Origin: Kitasatospora cinereorecta
GTDB lineage: Bacteria; Actinomycetota; Actinomycetes; Streptomycetales; Streptomycetaceae
NCBI RefSeq assembly: GCF_024172095.1
Contig: NZ_JAMZDX010000002.1
Span: 1,116,001 to 1,180,000, forward strand
Direction of reading: 5' to 3'
DNA: 64,000 bases
Positions within the stretch are counted from its first letter, which is position 1. Every line of letters begins with the position of its first letter. The notes under the pieces were generated by a model. That model had not been told where the DNA came from, searched no databases, and saw only the letters and a list, made by a program, of their open reading frames with translations. The position numbers and the translations under genes are program-made. Of this stretch, positions 25,009 to 33,084 are shown one piece after another.

Positions 25009-26265
25009 GTGACTGGCTCGGCCATGTACCACTTCTATGCGGTTCAGGACGGTTCGACCCCCTCGTTCCAGGACGACGGGGAGACGTTCGCACTGTCGGT
25101 GATCGACCCGGTGGCCGGTGAGCTGGTCGGTACCGCGCGGGTGCCGGGCCAGGACCCCGGGGAGATGGTCGCGCATCCCGACGGCAGCCGCCTCTACATC
25201 CCCGCCAGGACCGCCTACCGCGACTTCGCGATCATCGTCGTCGCCACCGAGTCGATGGACGTCACGGCCAAGATCGACATGCCGAACGCGGCAGCGGACC
25301 TGGCCGTCTGCGCCGACGGCAGTCGCCTGTTCGCCGCGACCGGCGGTTTCGGCGGGGCCGGCACGGTGGCCGAGATCGACACGGTCGCGAACAAGGTCGT
25401 CCGCACCATCGACGGCGTCACCGACGACCTCGGGCACCTGGCGGTCAGCGCGGACGGCCTGCGCCTGTACGGCGGGCTCTCCCGGGACCGGAACCTGGAG
25501 GTGCGCCCGACGCTCCTGGCCGAGGGCACGGTGGGCGACGCGGTGGACTTCAGTGGGCAGGCCTACGGCCCGAGCGGCGTCAAGCTGCTGCCCAGCCCGG
25601 ACGGCACCCGCCTGCACGCCCTCCACGGCTACACGGGGAAGCTCGTCGCCCTCGACCCCCTCACACTCGCCGTCACGGCCCGCTACGACGGCGGGGGCCG
25701 GCCCCGCGACATCGCCCTGTCCACCGACGGGCAACACCTGTACGTCGTGTGCGCCGAAGGCGAGGGCAGGATCCTGCAGCCCGCAACCCTCAAGGAAACG
25801 GGGCGGTTCCCCGCCAACGGGAACACGATCAGCGCGGTGTCCGACGGCACACTCTGCGTCCTCGAAGACCCGATGACCTGTGTGCTGCTCCGCCGCGCAG
25901 ACCCGAAGCAACGGCGGGAGATCAGGCTCCCCGAGATCACGGCGAACGTGGTGGCGGCGGCGCCGACCGCGTGGCGGCCGCCGCCCCCACCGCTGGCGCC
26001 CTCCTACCCCGCCCGCTTCAAGCGGGGCGCATTCCACTACAGCTACAGTCGCGGTTACCTCATGGCTGGCAGCTATCACCAGGCCGGCGAGGGCGTGCCG
26101 CTTCCTGCCGCACCGGAGGTCGTCAAGGGCCGCTATGACAGTGCCGGCGGCAGCACACCGTGGACCCCCTGCATCTGGCCGTTCGGCTCCTACAAGCACT
26201 TCTACAAGGTCCCCGACTGGTCCGACGACGCTTATGTCGACGAGGACGACATCGAGTCCACCTAG
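25009..26265 (+). CDS. YVTN-type beta-propeller protein
   Basis: A 418-residue protein with about six propeller blades of the form MVAHPDGSRLYIPARTAYRD, LAVCADGSRLFAATGGFGGA, LAVSADGLRLYGGLSRDR and IALSTDGQHLYVVCAEGEG. A Pro-rich hinge and an aromatic tail (FHYSYSRGYLMAGSYHQAGE) follow. GTG 25009 with AAAGGA eight bases upstream. No signal peptide, so it is probably cytosolic. Its TAG stop lies inside the CTAG target of the IS427-type insertion; the reconstructed pre-insertion sequence keeps the same stop, so the protein is not truncated. Function unknown. Confidence 0.82.
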   Translation: MTGSAMYHFYAVQDGSTPSFQDDGETFALSVIDPVAGELVGTARVPGQDPGEMVAHPDGSRLYIPARTAYRDFAIIVVATESMDVTAKIDMPNAAADLAVCADGSRLFAATGGFGGAGTVAEIDTVANKVVRTIDGVTDDLGHLAVSADGLRLYGGLSRDRNLEVRPTLLAEGTVGDAVDFSGQAYGPSGVKLLPSPDGTRLHALHGYTGKLVALDPLTLAVTARYDGGGRPRDIALSTDGQHLYVVCAEGEGRILQPATLKETGRFPANGNTISAVSDGTLCVLEDPMTCVLLRRADPKQRREIRLPEITANVVAAAPTAWRPPPPPLAPSYPARFKRGAFHYSYSRGYLMAGSYHQAGEGVPLPAAPEVVKGRYDSAGGSTPWTPCIWPFGSYKHFYKVPDWSDDAYVDEDDIEST

Positions 26266-26281
26266 AGATCGTCTTCAAAGG

Positions 26282-26722
26282 TCAGATCCAGAGCAGGATC
26301 GAGGCGATGGTGACGGCGGCCAGGTAGGACTCGCGGGTCTTGTCGTAGCGGGTGGCCAGGCCACGCCACTGCTTGAGCCGGTTGAAGCATCGTTCGACGA
26401 CGTTGCGGAGCTTGTAGGCCTGCCGGTCGAAGCCGGTCGGCTGGCCGCCGCGAGAGCCCCGGTTCAGACGGTTCAGTACCTGGTCGGCGCGTTCGGGGAT
26501 GGTGTGTCGGATGCCGCGTCTGCGCAGGTAGGTGCGGATCTTCCGGGAGCTGTAGCCCTTGTCGGCGATGACGTGGTCGGGTCGGGTTCGTGGCCGGCCC
26601 GGCCCGACGCGGGGGACACGAATGTCGGCCATCACGGCCTCGAAGCGGGTGCAGTCGTTGCGGTTGCCGCCGGTCAGGACGAAGCCGAGCGGGCGTCCGC
26701 GTCCGTCGCAGGCCAGGTGGAC
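26282..26722 (-). pseudogene. IS5/IS427 transposase orfB, separated from orfA
   Basis: This is the C-terminal half of the transposase: VHLACDGRGRPLGFVLTGG, HVIADKGYSSRKIRTYLRRR (second Asp in ADKGY) and AYKLRNVVERCFNRLKQWRG (catalytic Glu with the R/K signature). It is joined upstream to IS110 sequence and a TAG at the boundary. Matching pieces across the insertion rebuild GLSTK-VHLACDG without a gap. Inactive because of the insertion. Confidence 0.85.
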
Positions 26723-26734
26723 CTAATGGGAACC

Positions 26735-27080
26735 GAAGCCGGCGGATCGTAGACCCGTCGGCTTGTCTTGGGTGGTGATCAGTCGGCACCCGGTCAGAGC
26801 CACAAGATGGACCATGGCGGCCCACGGCACGCCTTCACCAAGAGCTGGCCTCCGGGTGCCGGCCGATCACCACCCAAGGCTGCGGTTGACCGAATACTTG
26901 TGGTCCGAGCCCTCCGCAGGGTGCACCTCTCACCTCACCGGGACGCCTCCGAGCTCCTGCACAGACTGAGGCCCCTGCGGTCAGCTGGGGTCACGAACGA
27001 CCAATCGGATGACGGGCCCGGAGCCCTTCCATTAGGGAGTCGCGTGCCTCCGCACCGGGCCTTGACCAGCGGATACGCAC
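26735..27080 (+). ncRNA. predicted bridge RNA of the IS110 element
   Basis: Four guide segments appear in the order known for bridge RNAs. TGGACC (26808-26813) equals the left target strand beside the core. CACCAAG (26836-26842) is the reverse complement of CTTGGTG, the right target. ATCGGATG (27004-27011) equals the right end of the element (28361-28368). CCATTAG (27029-27035) is the reverse complement of CTAATGG at its left end. The first pair sits inside a long stem formed by 26767-26791 with 26854-26878 (23 of 25 bases pair); a GGGC/GCCC hairpin lies between the second pair. The exact transcript ends are estimates. Confidence 0.75.
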
Positions 27081-27107
27081 ATCGGACGAAGGGATGTGAG
27101 AGCGCCC

Positions 27108-28349
27108 ATGAGGGTGTTCTGCGGGGTCGACTGGGCCAGTGACCATCACGACGTCGCCGTGGTCGACGGCGACGGCAAGCTCCTCGGGCGGGCGCGGATC
27201 GGCGACGACGCGGCCGGCCTGCAGCAGCTGTTCGACCTCCTGGCCGAGCACGGTGACAGCCCCGATGACCGAATACCGGTGGCGATCGAGACCTCCCGCG
27301 GCCTGCTGGTGGCCTGTCTGCGGGCGACCGGCCGCCCGGTCTACGCGGTCAACCCGATGGCCGCGGCCCGCTACCGCGAGCGGCATAGCGTGTCGCGCAA
27401 GAAGTCCGACCACCTCGACGCGATGGTGCTGGCGAACATCCTGCGCACCGACGCCGACGCGCACCGCCAGCTGCCGGCCGACAGCGAACTCGCTCAGGCC
27501 GTCGCCGTCCTGGCCCGCGCCCAGCAAGACGCCGTCTGGGACCGCAACCAGGCCGGCAACAAGCTCCGCTCCCACTTGCGCGAATACTTCCCCGGCTACC
27601 TCGCCGCCGTCGAGTCCCTCAAGGGCGGTCTCACCTCGCAGTTGGCCCGCACCCTGCTGGCCGCCGCACCAACCCCGGAGCAGGCCGCCCGGCTCACCCG
27701 CACCCAGCTGAGGGCCGTGCTCAAGCGGGCCGGCCGCCAGCGCGGGATCGACGATGAGGTTGAGCGTCTGCACGCCGCTCTGCGGGTCCCGCAGATGCGC
27801 CACCTTCCGCTGGTCGAGAGGGCGATGGGGCGCCAGGCCGCGGCGCTGCTGGGCAAGTTCGAGGCGGCCTGCACCGCCGCGGACGAGCTCGCTGAGGCAT
27901 CGGTCGAGCTGTTCGAGCAGCACCCTGACGCGGCGATCATAACCAGCTTCCCGGGCCTGGCGGCCCTGAGCGGCGCCCGGGTGCTGGCCGAGATCGGCGA
28001 CGACCGCACCCGCTTCGCCGACGCCAAAGCACTGAAGGCCTACGCCGGATCAGCGCCCGTCACCCGGGCCTCCGGCAAGAGCCGCACCGTCATGGTCCGC
28101 CGGGTCAAGAACCAGCGCCTGGCCGCAGTCGGCTACGTCTGGGCCTTCGCCTCCTTGCGGGCGTCACCCGGCGCCAGGGCCCACTACGACCGACGACGCG
28201 ATGCCGGCGACCGCCACACCTCTGCCCAGCGCAACCTCTACAACCGCTTCCTGGGCTGCCTCCACCACTGCCTCACCACCGGCACGACCTACAGCGAGAG
28301 CACCGCCTTCCCCGCCCCGCCGAAGATCGAACTGGCCATCGCGGCTTGA
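27108..28349 (+). CDS. IS110-family DEDD transposase (recombinase)
   Basis: A 413-residue recombinase. The N-terminal RuvC-like DEDD domain shows FCGVDWASDHH, VAIETSRG and KKSDHLDAMVLAN. A coiled-coil middle follows, then the Tnp domain with IITSFPGLAALSGARVLAEI and AYAGSAPVTRASGKS, the latter holding the catalytic serine region. ATG 27108 begins at the first conserved strand; GTG 27096 is an alternative. The stop is 20 bases from the element's right end. All signature motifs are present and the frame is intact, so it is probably active, working with the RNA encoded upstream. Confidence 0.95.
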   Translation: MRVFCGVDWASDHHDVAVVDGDGKLLGRARIGDDAAGLQQLFDLLAEHGDSPDDRIPVAIETSRGLLVACLRATGRPVYAVNPMAAARYRERHSVSRKKSDHLDAMVLANILRTDADAHRQLPADSELAQAVAVLARAQQDAVWDRNQAGNKLRSHLREYFPGYLAAVESLKGGLTSQLARTLLAAAPTPEQAARLTRTQLRAVLKRAGRQRGIDDEVERLHAALRVPQMRHLPLVERAMGRQAAALLGKFEAACTAADELAEASVELFEQHPDAAIITSFPGLAALSGARVLAEIGDDRTRFADAKALKAYAGSAPVTRASGKSRTVMVRRVKNQRLAAVGYVWAFASLRASPGARAHYDRRRDAGDRHTSAQRNLYNRFLGCLHHCLTTGTTYSESTAFPAPPKIELAIAA

Positions 28350-28371
28350 CCCTTAACGTCATCGGATGTCT
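28346..28371 (+). promoter_or_regulatory. right half of a circle-junction promoter
   Basis: TTGACC (28346-28351) is followed by 17 bases and then TCT at the element boundary. In a circular form the next bases would be AAT (26725-26727), giving TCTAAT. The joined ends would thus make a near-consensus -35/-10 pair with ideal spacing, reading into the bridge RNA and transposase. Confidence 0.7.
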
Positions 28372-28789
28372 TGGTGCTCAGTCCGCCACGGGATCGGCGA
28401 AGGGCGTGATCACCCGCTTCGTCCCGGTCGACTGCCCCTTTTTTGCCGCCCGCGGCGTGCTGGTGGGCCCGCACGATCGTGGAGTCGATCGACACCAGCC
28501 AGTTGATGTCCCCGGTCGCGTCCTTTTCCGCCTGGACCTGCCGCAGCATGCGCGAGAACGTGCCGTCCAGCGCCCACCTGCGGAAACGTGTGTACAGGGT
28601 CTGCCAGGACCCGTACCGCTCGGGTACGTCGCGCCAGACCGACCCGGTACGCAGCTTCCACACGATGCCGTTCAGCACCACCCGGTCATCGCTGCGTGGC
28701 CGACCCGCGGTTCCCGAACTCGGCAGGAACCGCGAGAGCACAGCCCACTCGGCATCGGAAAGCTCATGACGGCGTATCACGCCCGACAT
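28372..28789 (-). pseudogene. IS5/IS427 transposase orfA, separated from orfB
   Basis: The N-terminal half: MSGVIRRHELSDAEWAVLSR, VLNGIVWKLRTGSVWRDVPE, GSWQTLYTRFRRW and the first catalytic Asp in SIDSTIVRAHQHAAG. The native frame ends at GLSTK, where the IS110 element is inserted. Read-through would add a short meaningless tail. A normal element joins this to orfB by frameshifting. Confidence 0.88.
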
Positions 28790-28949
28790 GATCTCTCATC
28801 ACTTGATCATCTTTGAAGACGGACCCTAGGACCTGCCCGCAACACCGACTCCTCTTCAGCCCCGTCCACCCGCACGGTGCCCGCTCGCCCGCGAGCGGGT
28901 ACCGGACCGGAGCGGTGGGCCGGCCAGGCCGCGTGGGCAGAGCCTCAAG

Positions 28950-29099
28950 CCCAAGGGAGGACTGTCACAGGTCGGCCTCGGCGTCCTCGTGCGCTCGACC
29001 GACGGCGGATCCTCCGCGACCCAGGTCATGCTGCTCATCGCCGAGACCGCCCTGTTCGTCTTCCTCGGTGACCTGGTGAGCCGCTACCGCCAGGTCTGA
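28950..29099 (+). pseudogene. C-terminal fragment of a small membrane protein
   Basis: The frame ending at TGA 29097 reads SLKPKGGLSQVGLGVLVRST, then QVMLLIAETALFVFLGDLVS and RYRQV, with one clear membrane segment. No start or ribosome site is visible upstream. It lies just beyond the IS427-type insertion and may be what remains of a gene. Family not recognised. Confidence 0.35.
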
Positions 29100-29440
29100 C
29101 CAGGAGCGTTGCTGGCGCCAGCACCCCGCCCCGCCGACCGGCTCGTCCGGCGGCTCCGGGACCGCCCGGATCCGCTCCGGGTCGAAGACGAACCAGCCCC
29201 ACGCCGTGTCCTCGCCCCACCGCACGTGCGCCACCCACACCCGGCTCCGGCCGACTTGCGCCACACGGTCAGGATCCCGGTCCGCCACCGGCCGCCGACC
29301 CGGATGTGCACCGCCCGCCACGTCCGGTCCTTCCGCAACGGCCCGGAACCCTCCAGGAGAGCCTGCGGGGCGCGCTCGGCATCGCCCGGCTGCGCCGCGG
29401 GCTGGGAGGGGCGGCCGACCTGTCTCACCGAACTTTGACC
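29084..29440 (-). pseudogene. frameshifted hypothetical gene
   Basis: Two minus-strand frames join into one sensible sequence: RTWRAVHIRVGGRWRTGILT VWRK in the first, then VWVAHVRWGEDTAWGWFVFD and PERIRAVPEPPDEPVGG in the second. The switch occurs near 29260. The Trp-rich pattern resembles small conserved proteins of streptomycete genomic islands. No start was identified. A single indel would restore it. Confidence 0.45.
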
Positions 29441-29518
29441 GCACGACGTTCGGCTCGTCCCTCGGCGGTTCAGCGGTACGGCTGCTGGCCGTGGCAATGG
29501 ACCGCCGGCGTGGCTCCA

Positions 29519-30004
29519 TCAGACCGTGAGCTGATGGACCTGTCCGGGGTCGAGGTGCAACTCGTACGGTGTCGAGCAATCGCTGATCTCCGTGCCCACC
29601 GGGGAACCGCATGGGCACCGGCGGATCATCCCGCCCCGGCCCGACAGGCCGCAGCAGCCGACATCGTCGAAGCTCGGGGCGCGGACCGGCTCCAGGCCCG
29701 GCGCATCGCCAGGATGAAGAACAACCGTCCATCGCGGTCCTGCAGATACCAGGAAGTCGTCACCGTCTGGATCACAAACGCACGGGGCTCCCGGGAAGAT
29801 TGCCACCGGGTCTTCGCACGGCACGAACGGTGCGCCCCAAGGCTCCGGTTCCACCGCGAAGGACCCCCGTGGCACGGTGGCGGATGCCGTCCGCGTCCCA
29901 CTGTCTGTTGGATAGCCCTGGTCCATCGGACGGGCGGGGATCTCAGCCAACTCGGTCAACGGCCCCGTGATCGCAGAACCACAGGCCGCACACGCGAACA
30001 ACAT
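29519..30004 (-). CDS. Cys-rich hypothetical protein
   Basis: A 161-residue protein. It opens MLFACAACGSAITGPLTELA, a CxxC knuckle near the start, and continues with FVPCEDPVAIFPGAPCVCDP and VGCCGLSGRGGMIRRCPCGS. The spaced Cys pairs suggest one or two zinc sites. ATG 30004 has AGGA ten bases upstream. No signal peptide. It stands alone between gene fragments. Function unknown. Confidence 0.65.
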   Translation of the reverse strand: MLFACAACGSAITGPLTELAEIPARPMDQGYPTDSGTRTASATVPRGSFAVEPEPWGAPFVPCEDPVAIFPGAPCVCDPDGDDFLVSAGPRWTVVLHPGDAPGLEPVRAPSFDDVGCCGLSGRGGMIRRCPCGSPVGTEISDCSTPYELHLDPGQVHQLTV

Positions 30005-30114
30005 CACCCGCAGTTCCTAACACCCCCCGAGAAACCCGCCAACCCAATTGGTCTCCGACCAGGGCATTCAGGCTCAGCAGACCGGGCCGGAGCATCATCT
30101 CTGGACCTGGTGGT

Positions 30115-30447
30115 CAAACTTCGATTGCCGAGCTGATCCGCTCCCGCGTCGTGCGCACCGGCAACCACCGCTTCGCGATCCTGGTCGAGGAGTCCGTCCT
30201 CTACTACCGCCTCGGCACCGTCGAGACGATGGCCGAGCAGCTGGAGCACCTGCGGGACGCCATGGCGCTGCCAGCCGTCTTACTCGGCGTCATCCCGTTC
30301 ACGCCGCAGCGCACCATGTGGCCGATGGAGACGTTCAACATCTTCGACGACGCCGAAGCCGGGGTGGAGCTGCTGTCCGCCCAGGTGACCGTCACCGCGC
30401 CCGGGCAGGTCAGCGACCCACCCTGTCAGATCGGGTTACACCGTTGA
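30115..30447 (+). pseudogene. DUF5753 domain fragment of an XRE-type regulator
   Basis: The frame reads IAELIRSRVVRTGNHRFAIL, VEESVLYYRLGTVETMAEQL, PFTPQRTMWPMETFNIFDDA and VELLSAQVTVT. This is the C-terminal DUF5753 domain that follows an HTH in the large actinomycete regulator family encoded next to DUF397 genes. The HTH half is absent. Its TGA stop is inside the 8-bp target duplicated by the ISL3 element, so the insertion did not shorten it further. Confidence 0.75.
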
Positions 30448-30450
30448 TCA

Positions 30451-32081
30451 GGCTCTGTCCCGTAATCGGTGGTAACGAAGGGTGACGGTTCTCGTTGGCA
30501 TGGCATGCGTGATGTCAACGAGCTTGTGAGTGTGGTCTTTTCGGGACTGTCGGCCCTCGTCGTCGAGGGTGTGGTGGACGAGGGCGAGGCCATCCGGGTG
30601 TCCGCACGGACCCGGGACGAACCGGTGCCGTGCCCGATGTGCGGGCAGCTGACGGGACAGGTGCATGCCTTCCACGGGCGGGTGGTGGCGGATGTGCCAG
30701 TGGACGAGCGTCGGGTCGTGGCGTCGGTGCGGGTCCGGCGGATGGTCTGCCCGGTCCTGGGCTGCCCGCGGCAGACGTTCCGCGAACAGGTCCCCGGCCT
30801 GATCGAACGCTACCAGCGGCGCACGCGCCGTCTCGCCGACCAACTCGGTGAGATCGTCAAGGAGTTAGCGGGCCGGGCGGGCGCCCGCCTCTCCGGCGCA
30901 CTGGCCTGCGCGATCTCCCGCTCGACCGCCCTGCGCGTGCTCATGCGCCAGCCGGTGCCGCGGCTGCGCGTCCCGCGCGTGCTCGGTGTCGACGACTTCG
31001 CCCTGCGCCGGCGTCAGCGTTATGCCACTGTGCTCATCGACGCCGAGACCGGCGAGCGGATCGACGTCCTGCCCGACCGCACCACCCAGACCCTGGTCGC
31101 GTGGCTGCGCGAGCACCCCGGGGCCGAGTATGTCTGCCGCGACGGCTCCGGCTCCTACGGCGAGGCGATCCGCCAGGCCCTCCCGGAAGCAGTGCAGGTC
31201 AGCGACAGGTGGCACCTGTGGTCCAACCTGTGCGGCAAGGTCCTGGCCGAGATCCGCTCCCACGCCGCCTGCTGGGCCACCGCCGTGAACCCCGCCCGGT
31301 CCGGAGGCGTACGCGAGCAAACCACCCGCGAACGCTGGCAGCAGGTCCACAAGCTGCTCGGCCAAGGCGTCGGGCTGCTCGAATGCGCCCGCCGCCTCGA
31401 CGTCGCGCTGAACACCGTCAAGCGGTACGCCCGCATGAAAGAGCCCACCGCAGAGCGCCGGGCACCCCGCTACAAGCCCACGCTGGTCGATCCCTACCGC
31501 GACTACCTGCGCCGACGCAGGGCCGAGGACCCCGCGGTGCCCGTCACCCACCTCCTGCGCGAGATCAAGGAGCTCGGTTACACCGGCAGCGCGAACCTCC
31601 TGGTCCGCTACATCACCCAGGGCCGCGCCGACGGCGACAAGCCCGTCACCACCCCACGACGCTTCGCCCGCCTCCTCCTGACCCGTCCCGAGAACCTGCG
31701 CGACAAGGACACCACCCTCCTGAGGGAACTCACCCAAAGCTGTCCAGAGCTGAGCGAACTCGCCCTTCTCGCCCGAAAGTTCGCGCAACTGCTGACGCCG
31801 GCCGAGGGCAACGACGCCAAGCTCACCGACTGGATCACGTCAGTTCGCTCCGTCGACCTGCCCCACCTGCACTCCTTCGCGAACGGCCTGGAACTCGACC
31901 GGGCCGCCGTCGACGCCGGACTCACCCTCCCGTTCCACAACGGCCGCACCGAAGGAGTCAACACGCGAACCAAACGGATCATGAGGCAGATGCACGGCCG
32001 AGCCGGGTTCCCCATGCTCCGCCACCGCATCCTCCTCCGATGATCACCACAGAGCGCTACCACCGATTACGGGACAGAGCC
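30451..32081 (+). mobile_element. complete ISL3-family insertion sequence
   Basis: Perfect 24-bp terminal inverted repeats begin GGCTCTGTCCCGTAATCGGT at 30451 and, inverted, at 32081. The element is flanked by identical 8-bp direct repeats GTTGATCA (30443-30450 and 32082-32089), the target duplication size of ISL3. Length 1631 bp with one intact transposase gene. The perfect ends and duplications imply a recent insertion. Confidence 0.95.
30505..32043 (+). CDS. ISL3-family transposase
   Basis: A 512-residue transposase. The N-terminal zinc ribbon is PVPCPMCGQLTGQVHAFHGR with CPVLGCPR. The helix-turn-helix and DDE core follow: RVLGVDDFALRRRQRYATVL (first Asp), EYVCRDGSGSYGEAIRQALP (second Asp), and near the C-terminus LPFHNGRTEGVNTRTKRIMR with the catalytic Glu. 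ATG 30505 is preferred to earlier starts that would overlap the terminal repeat. Full family length; no frameshift. Confidence 0.95.
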   Translation: MRDVNELVSVVFSGLSALVVEGVVDEGEAIRVSARTRDEPVPCPMCGQLTGQVHAFHGRVVADVPVDERRVVASVRVRRMVCPVLGCPRQTFREQVPGLIERYQRRTRRLADQLGEIVKELAGRAGARLSGALACAISRSTALRVLMRQPVPRLRVPRVLGVDDFALRRRQRYATVLIDAETGERIDVLPDRTTQTLVAWLREHPGAEYVCRDGSGSYGEAIRQALPEAVQVSDRWHLWSNLCGKVLAEIRSHAACWATAVNPARSGGVREQTTRERWQQVHKLLGQGVGLLECARRLDVALNTVKRYARMKEPTAERRAPRYKPTLVDPYRDYLRRRRAEDPAVPVTHLLREIKELGYTGSANLLVRYITQGRADGDKPVTTPRRFARLLLTRPENLRDKDTTLLRELTQSCPELSELALLARKFAQLLTPAEGNDAKLTDWITSVRSVDLPHLHSFANGLELDRAAVDAGLTLPFHNGRTEGVNTRTKRIMRQMHGRAGFPMLRHRILLR

Positions 32082-32130
32082 GTTGATCAGACACTCCCTC
32101 GGGCCGGGTTTGACCGAGCATCGCAGATGG

Positions 32131-33084
32131 TCAGGCTGAGGGCTCGGATGCTCCACGGCGTTTGGATCGCCGGCGGAGGACGGCGGCAGCGGCAAGTGCT
32201 GCGGCGGTGCCTGCGGCGATCGCGGCGGTGACCAGGCCGGCGCCCAGGAGGTGGGCGGTTGGCGCCTGCGGGGCGTCGGTTGTGGTGGGGGCGGACGTGG
32301 TGGGGGCGGACGCTGGCGGTGGAGGAGCTGGCGGGGTGATGCTGGCTGAGGCGGTGCTTGTGACGGTGGAGGCGTCTGTTCCCGGCGGGGTGGTGGCCGG
32401 GCTTGCGGAGGATGGGGCCGGGGCGGACGGAGGGGCGGTGGGGGACGGAGTGGGAGAGGCTTTCGCGGGGGTGACCTCGAAGGGAGCGACGGTGTTGTCC
32501 TGGCCTGCATTCAGAGTGCAGGGGACGTTGACCCGGCCGGGCCCGGCCAGGTTGCCGTCGGCGTCCTTGGGTACGAGGTGGAGGGTGAAGTTGCCGACGG
32601 TCACGCGTCCGGTTCCGGGGCGGGTGAAGGCGAGCCGAGGCGCGTTGCCGGTGGCGGGGATTTCGAAGGCGCCTGAGGCGGGGACGGCGGTGCGGGTGAT
32701 GGTGAGGTGGACGGGGACGGCGGTCTCGTCCTGCGGGGCGAGGACGCGGGTTTCGGCGTCGACCGAGCCTTCGATGGTGCGTACCCCGAGGACGTAGCGC
32801 AGGCCGAGGGTGAAGGAGGCCTCGACGGTGGCGGCCGCCTGGATGGCGAAGGCCGGGCTGGACTCGCCGGCCGGCAGGGTGGCCGGGATGTCGGCGGAGA
32901 TCCTGGCGGTGATGGCCTGTCCGCCGATGGTCGGGAAGACGCAGGTGTAGTGGAGGGTGGAGGCGGCGGGCCGGGCGGCCGCGGGGGCGGTGGCGAGGGT
33001 GCTGACGAGGGCGGTGGCGGTCGCGGCAACGGCCGCGCGCCGGGTGCGCCTGCTTGGGTGGTGCGTACGGGATTCGGCGCTCAT
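32131..33084 (-). CDS. secreted, membrane-anchored DUF6801-type protein
   Basis: A 317-residue exported protein. A twin-Arg-containing signal peptide (RRTRRAAVAATATALVSTLA) precedes a beta-rich domain (LHYTCVFPTIGGQAITARIS; VNVPCTLNAGQDNTVAPFEV) whose two Cys probably pair. A Pro/Ser/Thr stalk follows, then a C-terminal membrane helix with RRRSKRR. ATG 33084 overlaps the stop of the HTH-NACHT gene, so the two are translationally coupled. It may be the cell-surface partner of that membrane ATPase. The ISL3 element ends 50 bases past its stop. Confidence 0.85.
   Translation of the reverse strand: MSAESRTHHPSRRTRRAAVAATATALVSTLATAPAAARPAASTLHYTCVFPTIGGQAITARISADIPATLPAGESSPAFAIQAAATVEASFTLGLRYVLGVRTIEGSVDAETRVLAPQDETAVPVHLTITRTAVPASGAFEIPATGNAPRLAFTRPGTGRVTVGNFTLHLVPKDADGNLAGPGRVNVPCTLNAGQDNTVAPFEVTPAKASPTPSPTAPPSAPAPSSASPATTPPGTDASTVTSTASASITPPAPPPPASAPTTSAPTTTDAPQAPTAHLLGAGLVTAAIAAGTAAALAAAAVLRRRSKRRGASEPSA

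Larger units (their letters stand above)
26725..28371 (+). mobile_element. complete IS110-family element (bridge-RNA type)
   Basis: The element runs from 26725 to 28369 and is flanked on both sides by the dinucleotide CT (26723-26724 and 28370-28371), a core like that of IS621. Removing it with one CT rejoins the IS427 transposase frame perfectly. Its left end has 383 non-coding bases before the transposase; the right end only 20. That asymmetry, a CT core and no long terminal repeats are the IS110 (not IS1111) layout. The left end carries the guide RNA described separately. Confidence 0.9.
26266..28825 (-). mobile_element. IS5-family (IS427-type) element, split by IS110
   Basis: The ends carry inverted CGTCTTCAAAG (26270-26280 and 28810-28820) and are flanked on both sides by CTAG (26262-26265, 28826-28829), the target typical of this group. 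The two-frame transposase (orfA 28789 leftward, orfB ending 26282) is interrupted at 26724/28372 by a complete IS110 element. Without it the element would be about 0.91 kb, the usual size. It is no longer able to make its own transposase. Confidence 0.85.

Noticed and set aside
23683-26199. Very long minus-strand open frame across the HNH and propeller genes
   Set aside because: It is antisense to two well-supported genes; its protein is low-complexity Arg/Gly/Val sequence typical of shadow frames in GC-rich DNA.
26767-26878. 25-bp near-perfect inverted repeats bounding 112 bases, like a miniature transposable element
   Set aside because: They lie inside the non-coding left end of the IS110 element and enclose its target guides, so they are better explained as an RNA stem.
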